Below are positions 13,765-23,663 of a stretch of 34,924 bases of DNA, one piece after another (the first letter of the stretch is position 1; each line of letters opens with the position of its first letter). The translations under genes and the position numbers were made by a program. The notes beneath the pieces are model-generated. The model had not been told where the DNA came from. It made no database searches and saw nothing but the letters and a program-made list of their open reading frames with translations. This DNA is from Actinomadura sp. GC306 (GTDB taxonomy: Bacteria > Actinomycetota > Actinomycetes > Streptosporangiales > Streptosporangiaceae): assembly GCF_004348665.1 (NCBI RefSeq), contig NZ_SMKM01000034.1:1-34924 (forward strand). The letters are read 5' to 3'.

Positions 13765-16245
13765 TCAGGCGCGTACGTGGCGCCGGGCCTTGTTAAGGAG
13801 GGTGGTGGAGTCCTCCGCGTAGCCCCAGGCCCGGTCGATCCCCTTGGTGCGGCCGGCTCGGGCGAGGTGGTGGCGGGCCCGGTCGTGGTCGCCGGCCCGG
13901 TAGAAGACGGCGCCGAAGTACTGGTGGGCCTCCAGGGCCCGGGGGTGGGGACGGGGATCGGACTGCCAGCGGTCGGCGGCGTCCGCCAGGGCGGCGTGGA
14001 CGCGCGGGCGGGCCAGATAGGCGTTGAGGTCGTCCCATGTGCCGATATCTCCGCCGATCTCTATGTGCGCCAACGCCAGGACGGCGGTGACCGGGTCGCC
14101 GGGCGGGGCCGCGGCGACGGCGGACTCGGCGAAGTCGAGCAGTTCGGCGTCCGAGCCCCACCACTTGCGCGCGAGGGTCTGGGAACGGGTCATGTGGGCG
14201 GCGTACAGGAACGGGTGCCGGTCGGTCACCTCCTGCCAGAAGCGGTCCTGTGCGTCCCGTTCGAGCTGCATGCCGATGCCGTACCGGATCAGCCTCTCCC
14301 ACGGGGCCGGGTCGGCGGGCAGCAGCGCCGCCGCGCGGTGGAGCGGCGGCCCCGCCTGGGAGAGGAGCTGCCAGAACTGGCCGAACTGCTCTTCGGTGAC
14401 GTATTCCGCGCGGTAGGCCGAGCGCGCCTGCCATGCCTCCTCGATGCGGACGGCGCCCAGCAGGAGCTGCGCCTCGGGGTCGCCGGGAGTGGTGGCCGCC
14501 AGGTGGGCCAGTTGCGCGCTCTGCCCGGCGGCTGCGGTGGTGAGGTTCTCCAGGTAGAGGCAGCGGGTCTCGCCGTCGTCGCGGGTGCGGGCCAGCAGCT
14601 CCAAGCCCGCGCGCAGGTCCCCGTCGCCGACCCTGGGCAGGACCGCCTTCAGTGCCGCGTCGTCCCAGGGCGGACGGCGCCGGCGTTCGGCGAGTATCCC
14701 GATCAGCCCGTGGGACGCCATCGTCCGGGCCGGCTTCGGTTTGACGAACACCGGCTGCGGGGCGACGTCCAGAACGTCCTCGGACGGGGGCTGGACGTTG
14801 GAGCGCGCCGGCATCGCGACGACCAGGTGCTCGGGCACGTGCCGGTCGATCTCGGCGGCGGCCGTCCGGCCCCCGTGCCAGTGGTTCGGTTCGACACCGA
14901 CGGTCAGGCCGTCCAGGCCGATCAGGACGCGCGCCCCGTCCGGCCAGCCGAGCACGGCGGCGCACTCGTCGAACCGGACCGTGGCCATCTCGGGCCCGGA
15001 GAGCAGGGTGGCCCCTTCCGGGCCGACGACCAGACCGATCCGGGGGTCGTCGGGCCGGGTGTGGACGGGACCCTCCACGGCGACCGTGGAGCCGGTCGGT
15101 GCGGGAGAGAAGCGCGCTCCCTGCGGCTCCTCGCCGGGCGGGAGCATCAGCAGTGCGCTGTCCAGGACGGCGCGGCCGACCTCCTGGACGTCCTGCGGCT
15201 TGACCGCGTCGAGTTCGGCCAGGAGTTCGTCGGTGGTCCGGGACGTGCCGCCCACCAGTTCGTTCAGGCAGTGGGACATGGCGCGGGAGGCACGGGCCTC
15301 GTCCGAGACCAGGAGGACGCGGCGTGCGGCCACCGCTTCGGCAAGTTCCGCGGCGTCCACGGGCTCGGCGGCGATGCGGTCCAGCTCGGCCAGGAACCGC
15401 TGCGTCAGTTCCGGCCGCACCTCGGCGAGCCCGTCGGCGTACGCGAGGATCTCGGCGTCTTCGCCGCCGCGGCGGTCGTACTGCACTTTCGTGGTGTAGC
15501 TGAGCGCGCCGTCCCGTCGCAGCACGTGGTGCAGGCGCCGTTCCAGGATGTCGGTGTAAAGCGTCGCGGCAACCGAGCGCTGCACGATGCCGGTCAGCGC
15601 AATGCCGTCGATCGGGTTGTGGAAATAGGCGGGTGTGCGCGGAAGAGCGCTGGTGGGCGCCGGAACGGGCCGCCGTTCACCTTCGGGAAGTACGAGCCGC
15701 AGCCCCTCGGGCGGCGGCCCGCCGATGAGGGCGAGTGCCGCGTTCTGGCGCGTGAACCAGCGCGCCGCCCATTCCTGGACGTCCTCGGCCGTGTGATGGG
15801 TCAGCCCGTGTTCCGGATAGGCGGGCAGGCCATAAGTGGCTGCTCCGTAACGCCACGTCAGCAGTTGCCCGGCCGCACCCGGGTCGCGCTTTTCGGCCTC
15901 GGTGCGCAGAATGTTCTTTTCCGCGTCCAGCCGGTCGAGCGGCAGCGCGCGCAGGGAATCGCAGACCGCCGCCAGGAACGCGGCGACCTTGCCGGCCTCG
16001 CCCTTCGTGACGAACATGGTGGTGGTGGACTCGACGATGCCGTTGTAGTGGTAGTCGGCATTGTCCACGGCGTGCAGGGTCAGATGCTCTACCAGATGGG
16101 TCATGCCGCCTCGCGCCAGCGTTTCGTCGGCGCGTCCCACCCGGAACACCAAGGCCGCCTGGCATTCGTCGCCGGGCCTGCCCTCGGTCCAGAAAACCGG
16201 CACACCGTCGACCTCTGCGCGCACTACGTCCACGTAACACCCCAT
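13765..16245 (-). CDS. M16-family zinc metallopeptidase with a large helical C-terminal extension
   Basis: An 826-aa protein. The inverted zinc motif HxxEH is intact (HLVEH, residues 50-54), followed by an M16 second half (LERRLHHVLRRDGALSYTTKVQYDRRGG). Residues about 385-450 resemble a small PH-like beta domain (GLVVGPEGATLLSGPE...). Residues about 490-820 are helical and TPR-like, with a WGGS/AHMTRSQTLARKWWG pattern recalling DUF4034-type proteins. ATG 16245 is preferred because a -10 box TATGAT lies at 16259-16264; the frame extends upstream to 16338 but would cover this promoter. No signal peptide is seen, so it should be cytoplasmic. It converges on the ligase operon with 6 bases between stops. 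Confidence 0.8.
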   Translation of the reverse strand: MGCYVDVVRAEVDGVPVFWTEGRPGDECQAALVFRVGRADETLARGGMTHLVEHLTLHAVDNADYHYNGIVESTTTMFVTKGEAGKVAAFLAAVCDSLRALPLDRLDAEKNILRTEAEKRDPGAAGQLLTWRYGAATYGLPAYPEHGLTHHTAEDVQEWAARWFTRQNAALALIGGPPPEGLRLVLPEGERRPVPAPTSALPRTPAYFHNPIDGIALTGIVQRSVAATLYTDILERRLHHVLRRDGALSYTTKVQYDRRGGEDAEILAYADGLAEVRPELTQRFLAELDRIAAEPVDAAELAEAVAARRVLLVSDEARASRAMSHCLNELVGGTSRTTDELLAELDAVKPQDVQEVGRAVLDSALLMLPPGEEPQGARFSPAPTGSTVAVEGPVHTRPDDPRIGLVVGPEGATLLSGPEMATVRFDECAAVLGWPDGARVLIGLDGLTVGVEPNHWHGGRTAAAEIDRHVPEHLVVAMPARSNVQPPSEDVLDVAPQPVFVKPKPARTMASHGLIGILAERRRRPPWDDAALKAVLPRVGDGDLRAGLELLARTRDDGETRCLYLENLTTAAAGQSAQLAHLAATTPGDPEAQLLLGAVRIEEAWQARSAYRAEYVTEEQFGQFWQLLSQAGPPLHRAAALLPADPAPWERLIRYGIGMQLERDAQDRFWQEVTDRHPFLYAAHMTRSQTLARKWWGSDAELLDFAESAVAAAPPGDPVTAVLALAHIEIGGDIGTWDDLNAYLARPRVHAALADAADRWQSDPRPHPRALEAHQYFGAVFYRAGDHDRARHHLARAGRTKGIDRAWGYAEDSTTLLNKARRHVRA

Positions 16246-16258
16246 TCGAGTCCGGGAG

Positions 16259-16268
16259 ATCATACGAT
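16259..16268. promoter_or_regulatory. Overlapping divergent -10 boxes
   Basis: Only 29 bases separate the divergent start codons (16245 minus, 16275 plus). Minus strand: TATGAT at 16264-16259. Plus strand: TACGAT at 16263-16268. The two hexamers overlap by 2 bases, and each puts its transcription start within a few bases of its own start codon. Both mRNAs would be leaderless or nearly so. The local AT content is higher than in the flanks. Confidence 0.5.
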
Positions 16269-16274
16269 TCGTCC

Positions 16275-16871
16275 GTGCAGAAGACGAATACTTATCACTA
16301 TCGTGCGCCTTTTCCGTCAACGCGCCTCCGGTACGCATGGGCTGTAACGCCGTTGCTGCTGCTCACGCTTGCAAGCGCGTTGCACTGGTCGGAGAACCGC
16401 CCCTTCGGGATGGACGACGTTCCACTCATGGCGCTGCTGTTGTGGCCGGCCATCCTGATCTGGACGGGGGCCAAGCTGCGGGCGGCGCGTCATGGGGACG
16501 CGGGCGAGGGCCGCACGATCCCGTTGGAACCGCCGCTCACCGTGTCTCCCGTGGTGCTGGCCGCCGGCGACCCCGCGCAGACGACGGTCTACTTCCGCAA
16601 CGGCACCTTCGTCCCCGCCGGCCAGCGCGACGACCGGGCGGCGATCGCCTTCGCCACCGAACGCCTCGCCGCCCCGCGCGACCTCCGGGACTTCCGTGCC
16701 ACGTCCGCTGACGGCGGCGGCCGGCTGGTCGCCTTCGACGACGTCACGGTCTGGCTGTCCCCGGACGAGATCAAGCACTCCGGCACGATCGACCTGGGCC
16801 GGCAGGCCGCCGCCAAGATCTCCCTGGACGCCCGCAACCCCGAGCCCATCCGCGTCCGCGCTGCGCAATGA
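16275..16871 (+). CDS. Small membrane protein upstream of Wadjet, unknown function
   Basis: A 198-aa protein. Two membrane segments (about 22-38, AWAVTPLLLLTLASAL; about 49-65, VPLMALLLWPAILIWTGA) are followed by a soluble domain of about 125 residues rich in beta-strand patterns (SPVVLAAGDPAQTTVYFRNGTF, GRLVAFDDVTVWLSPDEIK, TIDLGRQAAAKISLDA). The start is GTG 16275, with TACGAT 7 bases upstream and no ribosome site, fitting a leaderless message. The first 15 codons are AT-richer than the rest. The family was not recognised. It ends 79 bases before jetA on the same strand. Confidence 0.65.
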   Translation: MQKTNTYHYRAPFPSTRLRYAWAVTPLLLLTLASALHWSENRPFGMDDVPLMALLLWPAILIWTGAKLRAARHGDAGEGRTIPLEPPLTVSPVVLAAGDPAQTTVYFRNGTFVPAGQRDDRAAIAFATERLAAPRDLRDFRATSADGGGRLVAFDDVTVWLSPDEIKHSGTIDLGRQAAAKISLDARNPEPIRVRAAQ

Positions 16872-16936
16872 GCGTCCGCCGGTAACGGCGGGAACCGGGC
16901 GGTGCGCAACGGCCGCGCGGTGTCATGCACAGGTCG

Positions 16937-16942
16937 TACGCT
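16937..16942 (+). promoter_or_regulatory. Candidate -10 box of the Wadjet operon
   Basis: TACGCT lies 8 bases before the jetA ATG at 16951. With the usual spacing transcription would begin at or next to the A of the start codon, giving a leaderless mRNA. No Shine-Dalgarno is present, which agrees. No clear -35 was found. Confidence 0.35.
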
Positions 16943-16950
16943 GTTCGGCG

Positions 16951-18465
16951 ATGACTGCACGAGGTGTGGAGGGCGCGTACCAGGGGGCGCTCCGGGCGTT
17001 CCAGAACCCGATGCTCGATCTGCTCCACCGGACCTACGCGCCGTTCGTCGTGACGGTGCTGGCGATGATGTTCACGCCGGAGCGGTCGACGGTGGCGGTG
17101 GCGGACGCGCACGCGGAGCTCGGTGACGCGCTCGACCGGCTGCGGGCCGCGGGCTACGGCCAGGAGGACGACCAGCCGCTGCCGTCCGGGAACGCCCGCG
17201 ACCTGTGCCGGCAGTGGGTGCAGGCCGGCTGGCTGGTGCGGCAGGTCACCGACGACGTCGAGGTGTACCGGCTGTCGGCGCACGGCGTCGGCGCGCTGGA
17301 GGTGGCCGGCCGGGTCGGCGGGGCGCGGACGAGGGTGTCGGAGTCGCGGGTCCGGACGCTGCTGGAGGCGGTCGAGCGGCTCGCGCAGGACGCCGACCCG
17401 GACGTGATGGCCCGGATGGCGCGCCTCCAGACGGAGATCGACCAGCGCCGCCGCGAGCTCGCGCGGCTGGAGAAGGGCGGCGAGGTCGAGACCGTCGGCG
17501 ACGACCAGCTCCTCGAAGCGGCCGAGAACGTGCTGCACCTGGCGCGGGAGCTGCCCGCCGACTTCGCCCGCGTCGCCGAGTCGATCAAGGCGATGCAGCG
17601 GGACGTCGTCGCCGACCTGCGGCAGGACGTGCGGCCCACCGGGGAGGTGCTGCGCGAGTACCTGGAGCGCGGCAGGCAGATCATGGACGCGACGCCGGAG
17701 GGCCGCGCGTTCGCCGGGGCGCTGCGGCTGATCGGCGACCCGGCGCAGATCGACGACCTGTGGGGCCTGCTGCGCACCGTGCTCCGGCACCCGTTCACCG
17801 GGCAGATGCCGGAGCAGCAGCGCCGGGAGCTCGCCGAGATCGCGCGCCGCATCGAGCAGGGCGTGAAGGAGGTGCTGGCCGCGCAGCGCCAGGCGTCGCA
17901 CGTCATCACCACGCAGGTGCGCAACCACGACCCCATGCGCGACCGGCAGGTCGACGAGCTGCTGCGGGACGTGATGTCCGGGCTGCACGCCTGGATGCCG
18001 GAGGCGCGGCGCGGCGCCGCCGTGGACCCGCTGCGCCGCCTGCCCGTGGCCGACGTCGGGCATCTGCGGCAGACCACGAGCGACCCGCGCCCGCCCCAGC
18101 CGCCGACGCCGCTGCAGGAGTGGGACGAGGTGGCGGACGTGCCGTCCGCGGACACGCGCGCCTGGGGCGGCCCCCAGTACGCCGAGCTGCACGCGCACCT
18201 GGCGGCGTTCGCGGGCGACGCCGAAGAGGCCGACGTCGCGGCGGCGTTCCGGGCGGCGGACGAGCGGATCCGGCGGCCGGTGGACCTGCTCGGCCTGCTG
18301 GAGATCGCGCACGGCCTCGGCATGACCGACACCGAAGAGGTCGCGGTGGTCGACGCGGTACGCCCGGACGGGTCCGGGCGGCGGTTCGCGTTCGGCGGCG
18401 TCCTGGCGGCCAACCCGGCGGCCAACTCGGCGGCCGACCCGGCGGCGGGAGACGCCGATGAGTGA
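16951..18465 (+). CDS. jetA: Wadjet defence protein JetA (DUF3375)
   Basis: A 504-aa DUF3375 protein, the kleisin-like subunit of the Wadjet SMC complex (JetA; EptA in mycobacteria). The N-terminal winged-helix region ([45 protein letters not shown]...VYRLSAHG) is followed by long coiled helices (about 130-330). A C-terminal winged-helix region at about 400-490 includes [18 protein letters not shown]. In known systems JetABC extrudes plasmid DNA loops and JetD cuts the plasmid. ATG 16951 starts a probable leaderless operon. The Ala/Asn-repeat tail ([13 protein letters not shown]) overlaps jetB by 8 bases. Confidence 0.93.
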   Translation: MTARGVEGAYQGALRAFQNPMLDLLHRTYAPFVVTVLAMMFTPERSTVAVADAHAELGDALDRLRAAGYGQEDDQPLPSGNARDLCRQWVQAGWLVRQVTDDVEVYRLSAHGVGALEVAGRVGGARTRVSESRVRTLLEAVERLAQDADPDVMARMARLQTEIDQRRRELARLEKGGEVETVGDDQLLEAAENVLHLARELPADFARVAESIKAMQRDVVADLRQDVRPTGEVLREYLERGRQIMDATPEGRAFAGALRLIGDPAQIDDLWGLLRTVLRHPFTGQMPEQQRRELAEIARRIEQGVKEVLAAQRQASHVITTQVRNHDPMRDRQVDELLRDVMSGLHAWMPEARRGAAVDPLRRLPVADVGHLRQTTSDPRPPQPPTPLQEWDEVADVPSADTRAWGGPQYAELHAHLAAFAGDAEEADVAAAFRAADERIRRPVDLLGLLEIAHGLGMTDTEEVAVVDAVRPDGSGRRFAFGGVLAANPAANSAADPAAGDADE

Positions 18466-19102
18466 GGTGGACGACGCGGCCGGCTTCATCGAGCCGGTCT
18501 CGATGGAGGACGACCCGGCCGAGCTGTTCGCGGGCGACACCGGCACGCTGGACGTGGACGTCCGGCGCGTGCTGGTCCGGCTGCTGCGGCGCAGGTTCCT
18601 GCTGGCCGAGAAGCACCCGGCGCAGTGGCGCACGCTGCTGGAGAACCAGCAGATCATCGAGTCGCGTCTGCACGACCTGTTCGTCCGGCTCGTGGTCGAC
18701 CACGACCGGGGCATCGCCTACAAGCAGCAGGTGCGCTCGGCGGAGCTGGAGGTCCCGATCCTGCTGAGGGACGACCCGTACAACCGGGCCGAGACCCTGG
18801 TCCTGGTCCACCTGCGCACCGTCTACCAGCGTGAGCGCAGCACCGGTGAGACGTCCGCCCGGGTCGACATCGAAGAACTGGAGCAGACCGTCCTGACCTA
18901 CTTCGACCCGGACGACCACAACCTCGCCCGCAGCCAGCGCGAGATCCAGAACGCCGTGCAGCGGCTCGCCGCCGACGGCCTGCTCACCGAGGAGTCCCAG
19001 GGGCGGTACCGCATCACGCCGCTGGTCGAGGTCGTGCTGAGCATCGAGCGGCTCACCGAGCTGAGCGGGTGGCTGCGGGAGCGGAACGGGGCCGCGACAT
19101 GA
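18458..19102 (+). CDS. jetB: Wadjet defence protein JetB (DUF4194)
   Basis: A 214-aa DUF4194 protein, the KITE-type subunit that joins the kleisin JetA to the SMC-like JetC. Typical features are an acidic N-terminus and [40 protein letters not shown]. Then come [34 protein letters not shown] and a winged-helix end ([35 protein letters not shown]). Length is normal. ATG 18458 lies inside the end of jetA, and the stop overlaps the jetC start as ATGA. Confidence 0.93.
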   Translation: MSEVDDAAGFIEPVSMEDDPAELFAGDTGTLDVDVRRVLVRLLRRRFLLAEKHPAQWRTLLENQQIIESRLHDLFVRLVVDHDRGIAYKQQVRSAELEVPILLRDDPYNRAETLVLVHLRTVYQRERSTGETSARVDIEELEQTVLTYFDPDDHNLARSQREIQNAVQRLAADGLLTEESQGRYRITPLVEVVLSIERLTELSGWLRERNGAAT

Positions 19103-22100
19103 GCATGATCGACACGCTGTTCGGGCTGATCCCGGCGGCGTCGCGGGGGCAGCAGTGGGTCGCGCGGGACCTGCAGCTCGTCAACTGGGGCGGGTACGAC
19201 GGGTACCACCGCGTCCGGTTCGCGCCCGGCGCGACCCTGTTCAGCGGCGGCTCCGGCTCGGGCAAGTCGACGCTGATGGACTCCTACATCGCGCTGCTCA
19301 TGCCGCACACGACGCCGTTCAACGGGGCGTCCAACGGCGGGGTGGTCGGCCGGCCCCGCGGCAAGGACCAGCGCAACATCCTGTCCTACGCCCGCGGGAA
19401 GCTCGACGAGTCGCGGGCGGACGGCGAGACGCGGCTGCGGGTGCTGCGCGGCGACGGCCGCGACACCTGGTCGGCGATCGCGATGACCTGGGCCGACCAG
19501 GGCGGGGCGATGTTCACCGCGCTGCGGGCCTGGTACGTGCCGTCGTCCGCGCGGTCCCTGGACGACGTCGTCGCGGTCCGCGCCACCCGGGACGACGCCT
19601 ACGACCTGCGCGACCTGGACGGCGCCGCGGGCAGCAGGATGTCCCGCGCCGCCGTGACCGCGACCGGCCTGACCTGCTTCGACACCGACCGCGACTTCAC
19701 CGCCCGGCTGCACACCGCGCTGGGCATCGGCGCCGCCGGGGACGGGCACAAGGCGGTCGGGCTGCTCGGCCGGATCCAGGCCGGGCAGCAGATCACCACG
19801 GTCGACGCCCTGTACAAGACGATGGTCCTGGAGGAGCCGTCCACCCTGGCGACCGCGGACGAGGTGGTGCAGCAGTTCGACGAGCTGTCCGGCACCCGGG
19901 GGCGGATGATCACCGCCCGCCAGCAGGTGCGGGCGCTGACGCCGATCCGCGACCACCGGGACACGATCGACCGCGCGGTGGACCGGCTGCGGGTGATCGA
20001 GGACGTCGGAGCGTTCACCGACCCGGAGTCCCCCGCCGCGCTGTGGCGGCACGAACGCCGGCTCGACCTGCTGCGCGCCGCCGAGGAGGACCTGACCGGC
20101 CGGCGCCGCCGCGCCGAGCAGGAGGTGCAGGAGACGGCCGCAGCGATCACGGCGGCCGAGTCCCGGCGGGAGGCGGTGCTCGGCACCTTGCGCGCGTCCG
20201 GCGGCGACCGGCTGGACACCGCGCTCCGCGAGATCCGCAACGTGGAACGGCGGCTGACCGAGGTCGAACGCGCCCGGGAGCGGCTCGACCGCGTCCTCGG
20301 CACCCTCGGCGCCACCGTCTCGACCGGCGAGGACTTCGCCGCGCTGGCCGACACGGCCCGCGAAGCCCTGACCGACTCCCAGGCACGCAAGACCGCCCAG
20401 AACACGTTCGCCGAGGCGACCGCCGAGCTGAAAACAGCCGAACGCGAGCTTGCCGACCTGCGCGACGAGCAGAAGGCGGTCAAGGCCCGCCGCGGCAACA
20501 TCCCCACCGACCTGCACACCGCCCGCGACCGGCTGGCCGAGGCCGCCGGGCTCACCCCGGACGACCTCCCGTTCGTCGGCGAGCTGATCGAGGTGCGCAC
20601 GGAGTACGAGACGTGGCGCGAGGCGTTCAACCTGGCGCTCGGCGGGTTCGCCACCCGGATGCTGATCGACGCCGCCCACCTGGACGCGTTCCGCGAGGCG
20701 ATCAACGCGGTCAAGCTTCCCCGGCGCATCCACTTCGAGGGCGTCAACACCGGCATGCGCGACGAGATCGGGCTGGACGACAAGCGGCTCCCGGGCCGGC
20801 TCGACTACCGGCCCTCGCGGTTCACCGCCTGGCTGAAGAGCGAACTCGTCCGCGGCTTCGACTACGTCTGCGTCGAGACGCCCAAGCTGCTCGGGCAGTA
20901 CGGCAAGGCGCTCACGATCACCGGCCAGACGTCGCAGCGCGGCCGGGGCGCGCACGGCGGCCACGGCCGCGCCAACCTCCTCGGGTTCAGCAACACGAGA
21001 CTGCTCGCCGACCTCGACACGCGAATCGGACATGCCCGCGACCGCCACGAGGACGCCGTCGCACGCGCGACCGAGGCGGAGCAGGCCCTCAACTCGTTCG
21101 AGGAGAGACGCACCGCCTACCGGACCGTCACCGAACTGTCCTGGGACCAGGTGGACGTCGCATCCGTCGTCGCCGAACGGAAACGCTGGGAAGAGGTCGT
21201 CACCGAGGTCCGCGAGGGCAACCCCGAGATCGACCGTATGCAGCGGGAGTCGGACGACCTCAAGGAGCAGATCAGGCGGCTCACCGAGAAGGTGGGCGGC
21301 CAGAAGCAGCAGGTGGAGCGGCTCGTCCGCGACTGGGAGAAGATCGTCGACGAGGTGGACGGCGCCCAGCACGCGCTCGACACCGCCGCCGCGTCCGGCA
21401 CCGAGGTCAGCGCCGACCACCGCGACTACCTCACCGGCCTGTTCGGCACCGCCCCCGCCGGCGCCGATCCCGCGACCGCGCTGGCCGACTTCGACGCCGC
21501 GCACCGCCGCGGCGTCGAGCGGATGAACGACGACCGGAAGTCGGCGGAGGAGGAGATCGGCCGCTCCCGCAAGGCGCTGCAGGACACGTTCTCGATATTC
21601 GTCGAGCGCTGGCCGAACCCGAACCTCGGCACCGACCCGGACGCGTCCTACCGCGACTTCGACCGGCTGCTCACCGACCTGGAGACGAGCGGCCTGCACG
21701 AGCTGGAGTCGGAGTGGCGCGACAGCCTCCTCAAACTCTCCGGCAACGACCTGACCAGCCTGGACAGCGAGCTCGCCGCCGCGGTCCGCGAGATCCGCGA
21801 CCGGATCGACCCGGTGAACCGCATCCTCGCGGAACTGCCGTTCGCCGACGACCACCACCGGCTGCGCATCGACCCGCAGGAGAGCCACTCCGCGGCGCGC
21901 GCCCGGTTCCGCAAGGAGCTCCGCGACGTCCGCGCCCTGATCGACAAGGCCGCCACGGACACCGACCGCGAACGCGCCTACCACCGGATGGCCAAGGTCA
22001 TCGACCACATCCGCCGCACCGCGCCCGACTTCGCCGACCTGATCGACGTCCGCAACCACGTCCGGATCAGCGCGGAGAAGTGCGACCTCGCCGGCGCGCA

Positions 22101-22443
22101 CGTCGCGGTCTACGACCACATCGGGGAGAAGTCGGGCGGCGAGTCGCAGGAACTCGTCGCGTTCATCGTCGGCGCCGCACTGCGCTACCAGCTGGGCGAC
22201 GCGGGCGCCGAACGTCCCCGCTACGCGCCCGTCTTCCTCGACGAGGCGCTGATCAAGGCCGACGCCCACTTCACCGGCCGCGCCATCGGCGCCTGGCGCG
22301 GCCTGGGCTTCCAGCTCATCATCAGCGCCCCCAACGACAAGCACAGCGCGATCGAGCCCCACGTGGACGCCGAATACCTGATCCTCAAGAACACCGAGGG
22401 CCGCTCCTGGGCGAAGCCCATCGTCGCCGTCCCCACCTCATGA
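19099..22443 (+). CDS. jetC: Wadjet defence protein JetC (SMC-like ATPase)
   Basis: A 1114-aa SMC/MukB-like ATPase, the motor of the Wadjet complex. Walker A is GSGSGKST (residues 51-58). The Q-loop side has [18 protein letters not shown]. Two long coiled-coil arms flank a hinge-like globular part near residues 490-640 ([24 protein letters not shown]...). The ABC signature EKSGGESQE begins at residue 1010, and Walker B is VFLDEAL (D1048, E1049). All catalytic motifs are intact. ATG 19099 overlaps the jetB stop; ATG 19105 is possible. A longer frame to 19069 would run into jetB. Confidence 0.95.
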   Translation: MSMIDTLFGLIPAASRGQQWVARDLQLVNWGGYDGYHRVRFAPGATLFSGGSGSGKSTLMDSYIALLMPHTTPFNGASNGGVVGRPRGKDQRNILSYARGKLDESRADGETRLRVLRGDGRDTWSAIAMTWADQGGAMFTALRAWYVPSSARSLDDVVAVRATRDDAYDLRDLDGAAGSRMSRAAVTATGLTCFDTDRDFTARLHTALGIGAAGDGHKAVGLLGRIQAGQQITTVDALYKTMVLEEPSTLATADEVVQQFDELSGTRGRMITARQQVRALTPIRDHRDTIDRAVDRLRVIEDVGAFTDPESPAALWRHERRLDLLRAAEEDLTGRRRRAEQEVQETAAAITAAESRREAVLGTLRASGGDRLDTALREIRNVERRLTEVERARERLDRVLGTLGATVSTGEDFAALADTAREALTDSQARKTAQNTFAEATAELKTAERELADLRDEQKAVKARRGNIPTDLHTARDRLAEAAGLTPDDLPFVGELIEVRTEYETWREAFNLALGGFATRMLIDAAHLDAFREAINAVKLPRRIHFEGVNTGMRDEIGLDDKRLPGRLDYRPSRFTAWLKSELVRGFDYVCVETPKLLGQYGKALTITGQTSQRGRGAHGGHGRANLLGFSNTRLLADLDTRIGHARDRHEDAVARATEAEQALNSFEERRTAYRTVTELSWDQVDVASVVAERKRWEEVVTEVREGNPEIDRMQRESDDLKEQIRRLTEKVGGQKQQVERLVRDWEKIVDEVDGAQHALDTAAASGTEVSADHRDYLTGLFGTAPAGADPATALADFDAAHRRGVERMNDDRKSAEEEIGRSRKALQDTFSIFVERWPNPNLGTDPDASYRDFDRLLTDLETSGLHELESEWRDSLLKLSGNDLTSLDSELAAAVREIRDRIDPVNRILAELPFADDHHRLRIDPQESHSAARARFRKELRDVRALIDKAATDTDRERAYHRMAKVIDHIRRTAPDFADLIDVRNHVRISAEKCDLAGAHVAVYDHIGEKSGGESQELVAFIVGAALRYQLGDAGAERPRYAPVFLDEALIKADAHFTGRAIGAWRGLGFQLIISAPNDKHSAIEPHVDAEYLILKNTEGRSWAKPIVAVPTS

Positions 22444-23663
22444 CCGGACACCTGCTCACCCCCTCCGACGCGATCGAGAAGCTCCACCGCCAGGTCGAAC
22501 GGAAATGGCCGGCGTCCATATGCGCCGACTTCGGCGCCGGCGACCCCGTCACGTTCTCCGTCCCGCTCCGCCCCGGCGTCTCAACGGGCACCGCCGTGGC
22601 CCGCATCGGTTACGCCGCTTGGCACGAGTGGCACATGCACTGGCGCGAGTTCACCGACCGGCACCCAGACGTGCAGATCGTCCGCAAGCCGGTGTCGATC
22701 CAAGGCGTGAAGGCCGAATACCCCGCCACCCTCGTAGCGGATCTGGACACCGCCGCAGCCCTCGTCTCCGCCACGAATCCACCACCCGTGGACGTCGCCC
22801 GCGCCCGCGCGCTCGCATCGTCACTACTGCTCACCGGCGCGATCCTCACCCCGGCCACCCTCCGAGCCACCTGCCAACTCCAGACCGACGACGCCGAGGT
22901 GCTGCTCAGCGCGGTGACCTGGCTGCGCCGCAACCCGGACGCGAGCGCGTGGACCGCACGTCAGCTCCCGGTCCCGGGCATGCACACCAAGTGGCTCGAC
23001 ACCCACGGCGCGCTGCTGCGCGACGTCGCCGGACGCGACGTCCGCGACGAGGTCCGCGCCCGCCCGGCCGTCCTGCACCTGACCTACGCCGACCCGGAAC
23101 ACGCCGCCTCAGGCCGCCGCAGGCACGACGCGTGGACCACCGGCGACACGCACGACGTCGCCTACCGGCCGCGGATCGTCCTCGTCGTCGAGAACCGCGA
23201 CTCCCGGCTCTGGTTCCCGCTGGTGCCGGACACGATCGTGGTCGAGGGCGGCGGCAAGGCGGCCGCGGCCCGCCTGGCGAACGTCCCCTGGCTTCGTGCC
23301 GCGGACCACGTCGTCTACTGGGGCGACATGGACGCGGACGGCTACACGATCCTCAACGGCTTCCGCGCCGCGCTGGCCGAGCCCGCCCCGGACGGCGCCC
23401 CACCGAAGCCGGTCACCTCGCTCCTGATGGACATGACCGACCTGCACCGCTACGCCGCCCACGGGGTGTACCACGACAAGAGCGGACGCCCGCTCAAGCC
23501 GTCCCCGACGGCCCTCTCACACCTCACCGAGGCCGAGACAGCCGCCTACAACACCATCGCAACCGCCGGCCCGACCCCCTTCCGCCGCATAGAACAGGAA
23601 GCAATCCCCCTCACAGACGCCGCGATCCGCCTGCTGGACGTCCTCCCGGAATCTCCTTCGTAG
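22440..23663 (+). CDS. jetD: Wadjet defence nuclease JetD (DUF3322 + Toprim/DUF2220)
   Basis: A 407-aa protein. The N-terminal half is DUF3322 (HRQVERKWPASICADF, WHEWHMHWREF...KPVSIQGVKAEYPATL). The C-terminal half is a DUF2220 Toprim domain with Glu251 in VVENRDS, the DxD pair D296/D298 in YWGDMDADGY and a final FRRIEQEAIPL block. JetD is the topoisomerase-VI-like nuclease that cuts plasmid DNA trapped by JetABC. All expected acidic residues are present, so the system looks functional. ATGA overlap with jetC. Its last 53 bases overlap the end of the convergent vanS-like gene. Confidence 0.93.
   Translation: MTGHLLTPSDAIEKLHRQVERKWPASICADFGAGDPVTFSVPLRPGVSTGTAVARIGYAAWHEWHMHWREFTDRHPDVQIVRKPVSIQGVKAEYPATLVADLDTAAALVSATNPPPVDVARARALASSLLLTGAILTPATLRATCQLQTDDAEVLLSAVTWLRRNPDASAWTARQLPVPGMHTKWLDTHGALLRDVAGRDVRDEVRARPAVLHLTYADPEHAASGRRRHDAWTTGDTHDVAYRPRIVLVVENRDSRLWFPLVPDTIVVEGGGKAAAARLANVPWLRAADHVVYWGDMDADGYTILNGFRAALAEPAPDGAPPKPVTSLLMDMTDLHRYAAHGVYHDKSGRPLKPSPTALSHLTEAETAAYNTIATAGPTPFRRIEQEAIPLTDAAIRLLDVLPESPS

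Noticed and set aside
18898-22362. 1154-codon open frame antisense to jetC
   Set aside because: Val/Gly/Arg-biased composition typical of the reverse frame of high-GC genes; no motif, and jetC itself is certain.
19155-23663. 1502-codon open frame on the plus strand across jetC and jetD
   Set aside because: It is the +2 shadow of jetC: Arg/Pro/Gly-rich low-complexity sequence until the real JetD frame begins at 22440.
23611-23663. 53-base overlap of jetD and vanS-like 3' ends as a regulatory antisense device
   Set aside because: Short tail-to-tail overlaps are common in compact genomes (another of 26 bases occurs at 9652-9677); nothing else supports a special role.
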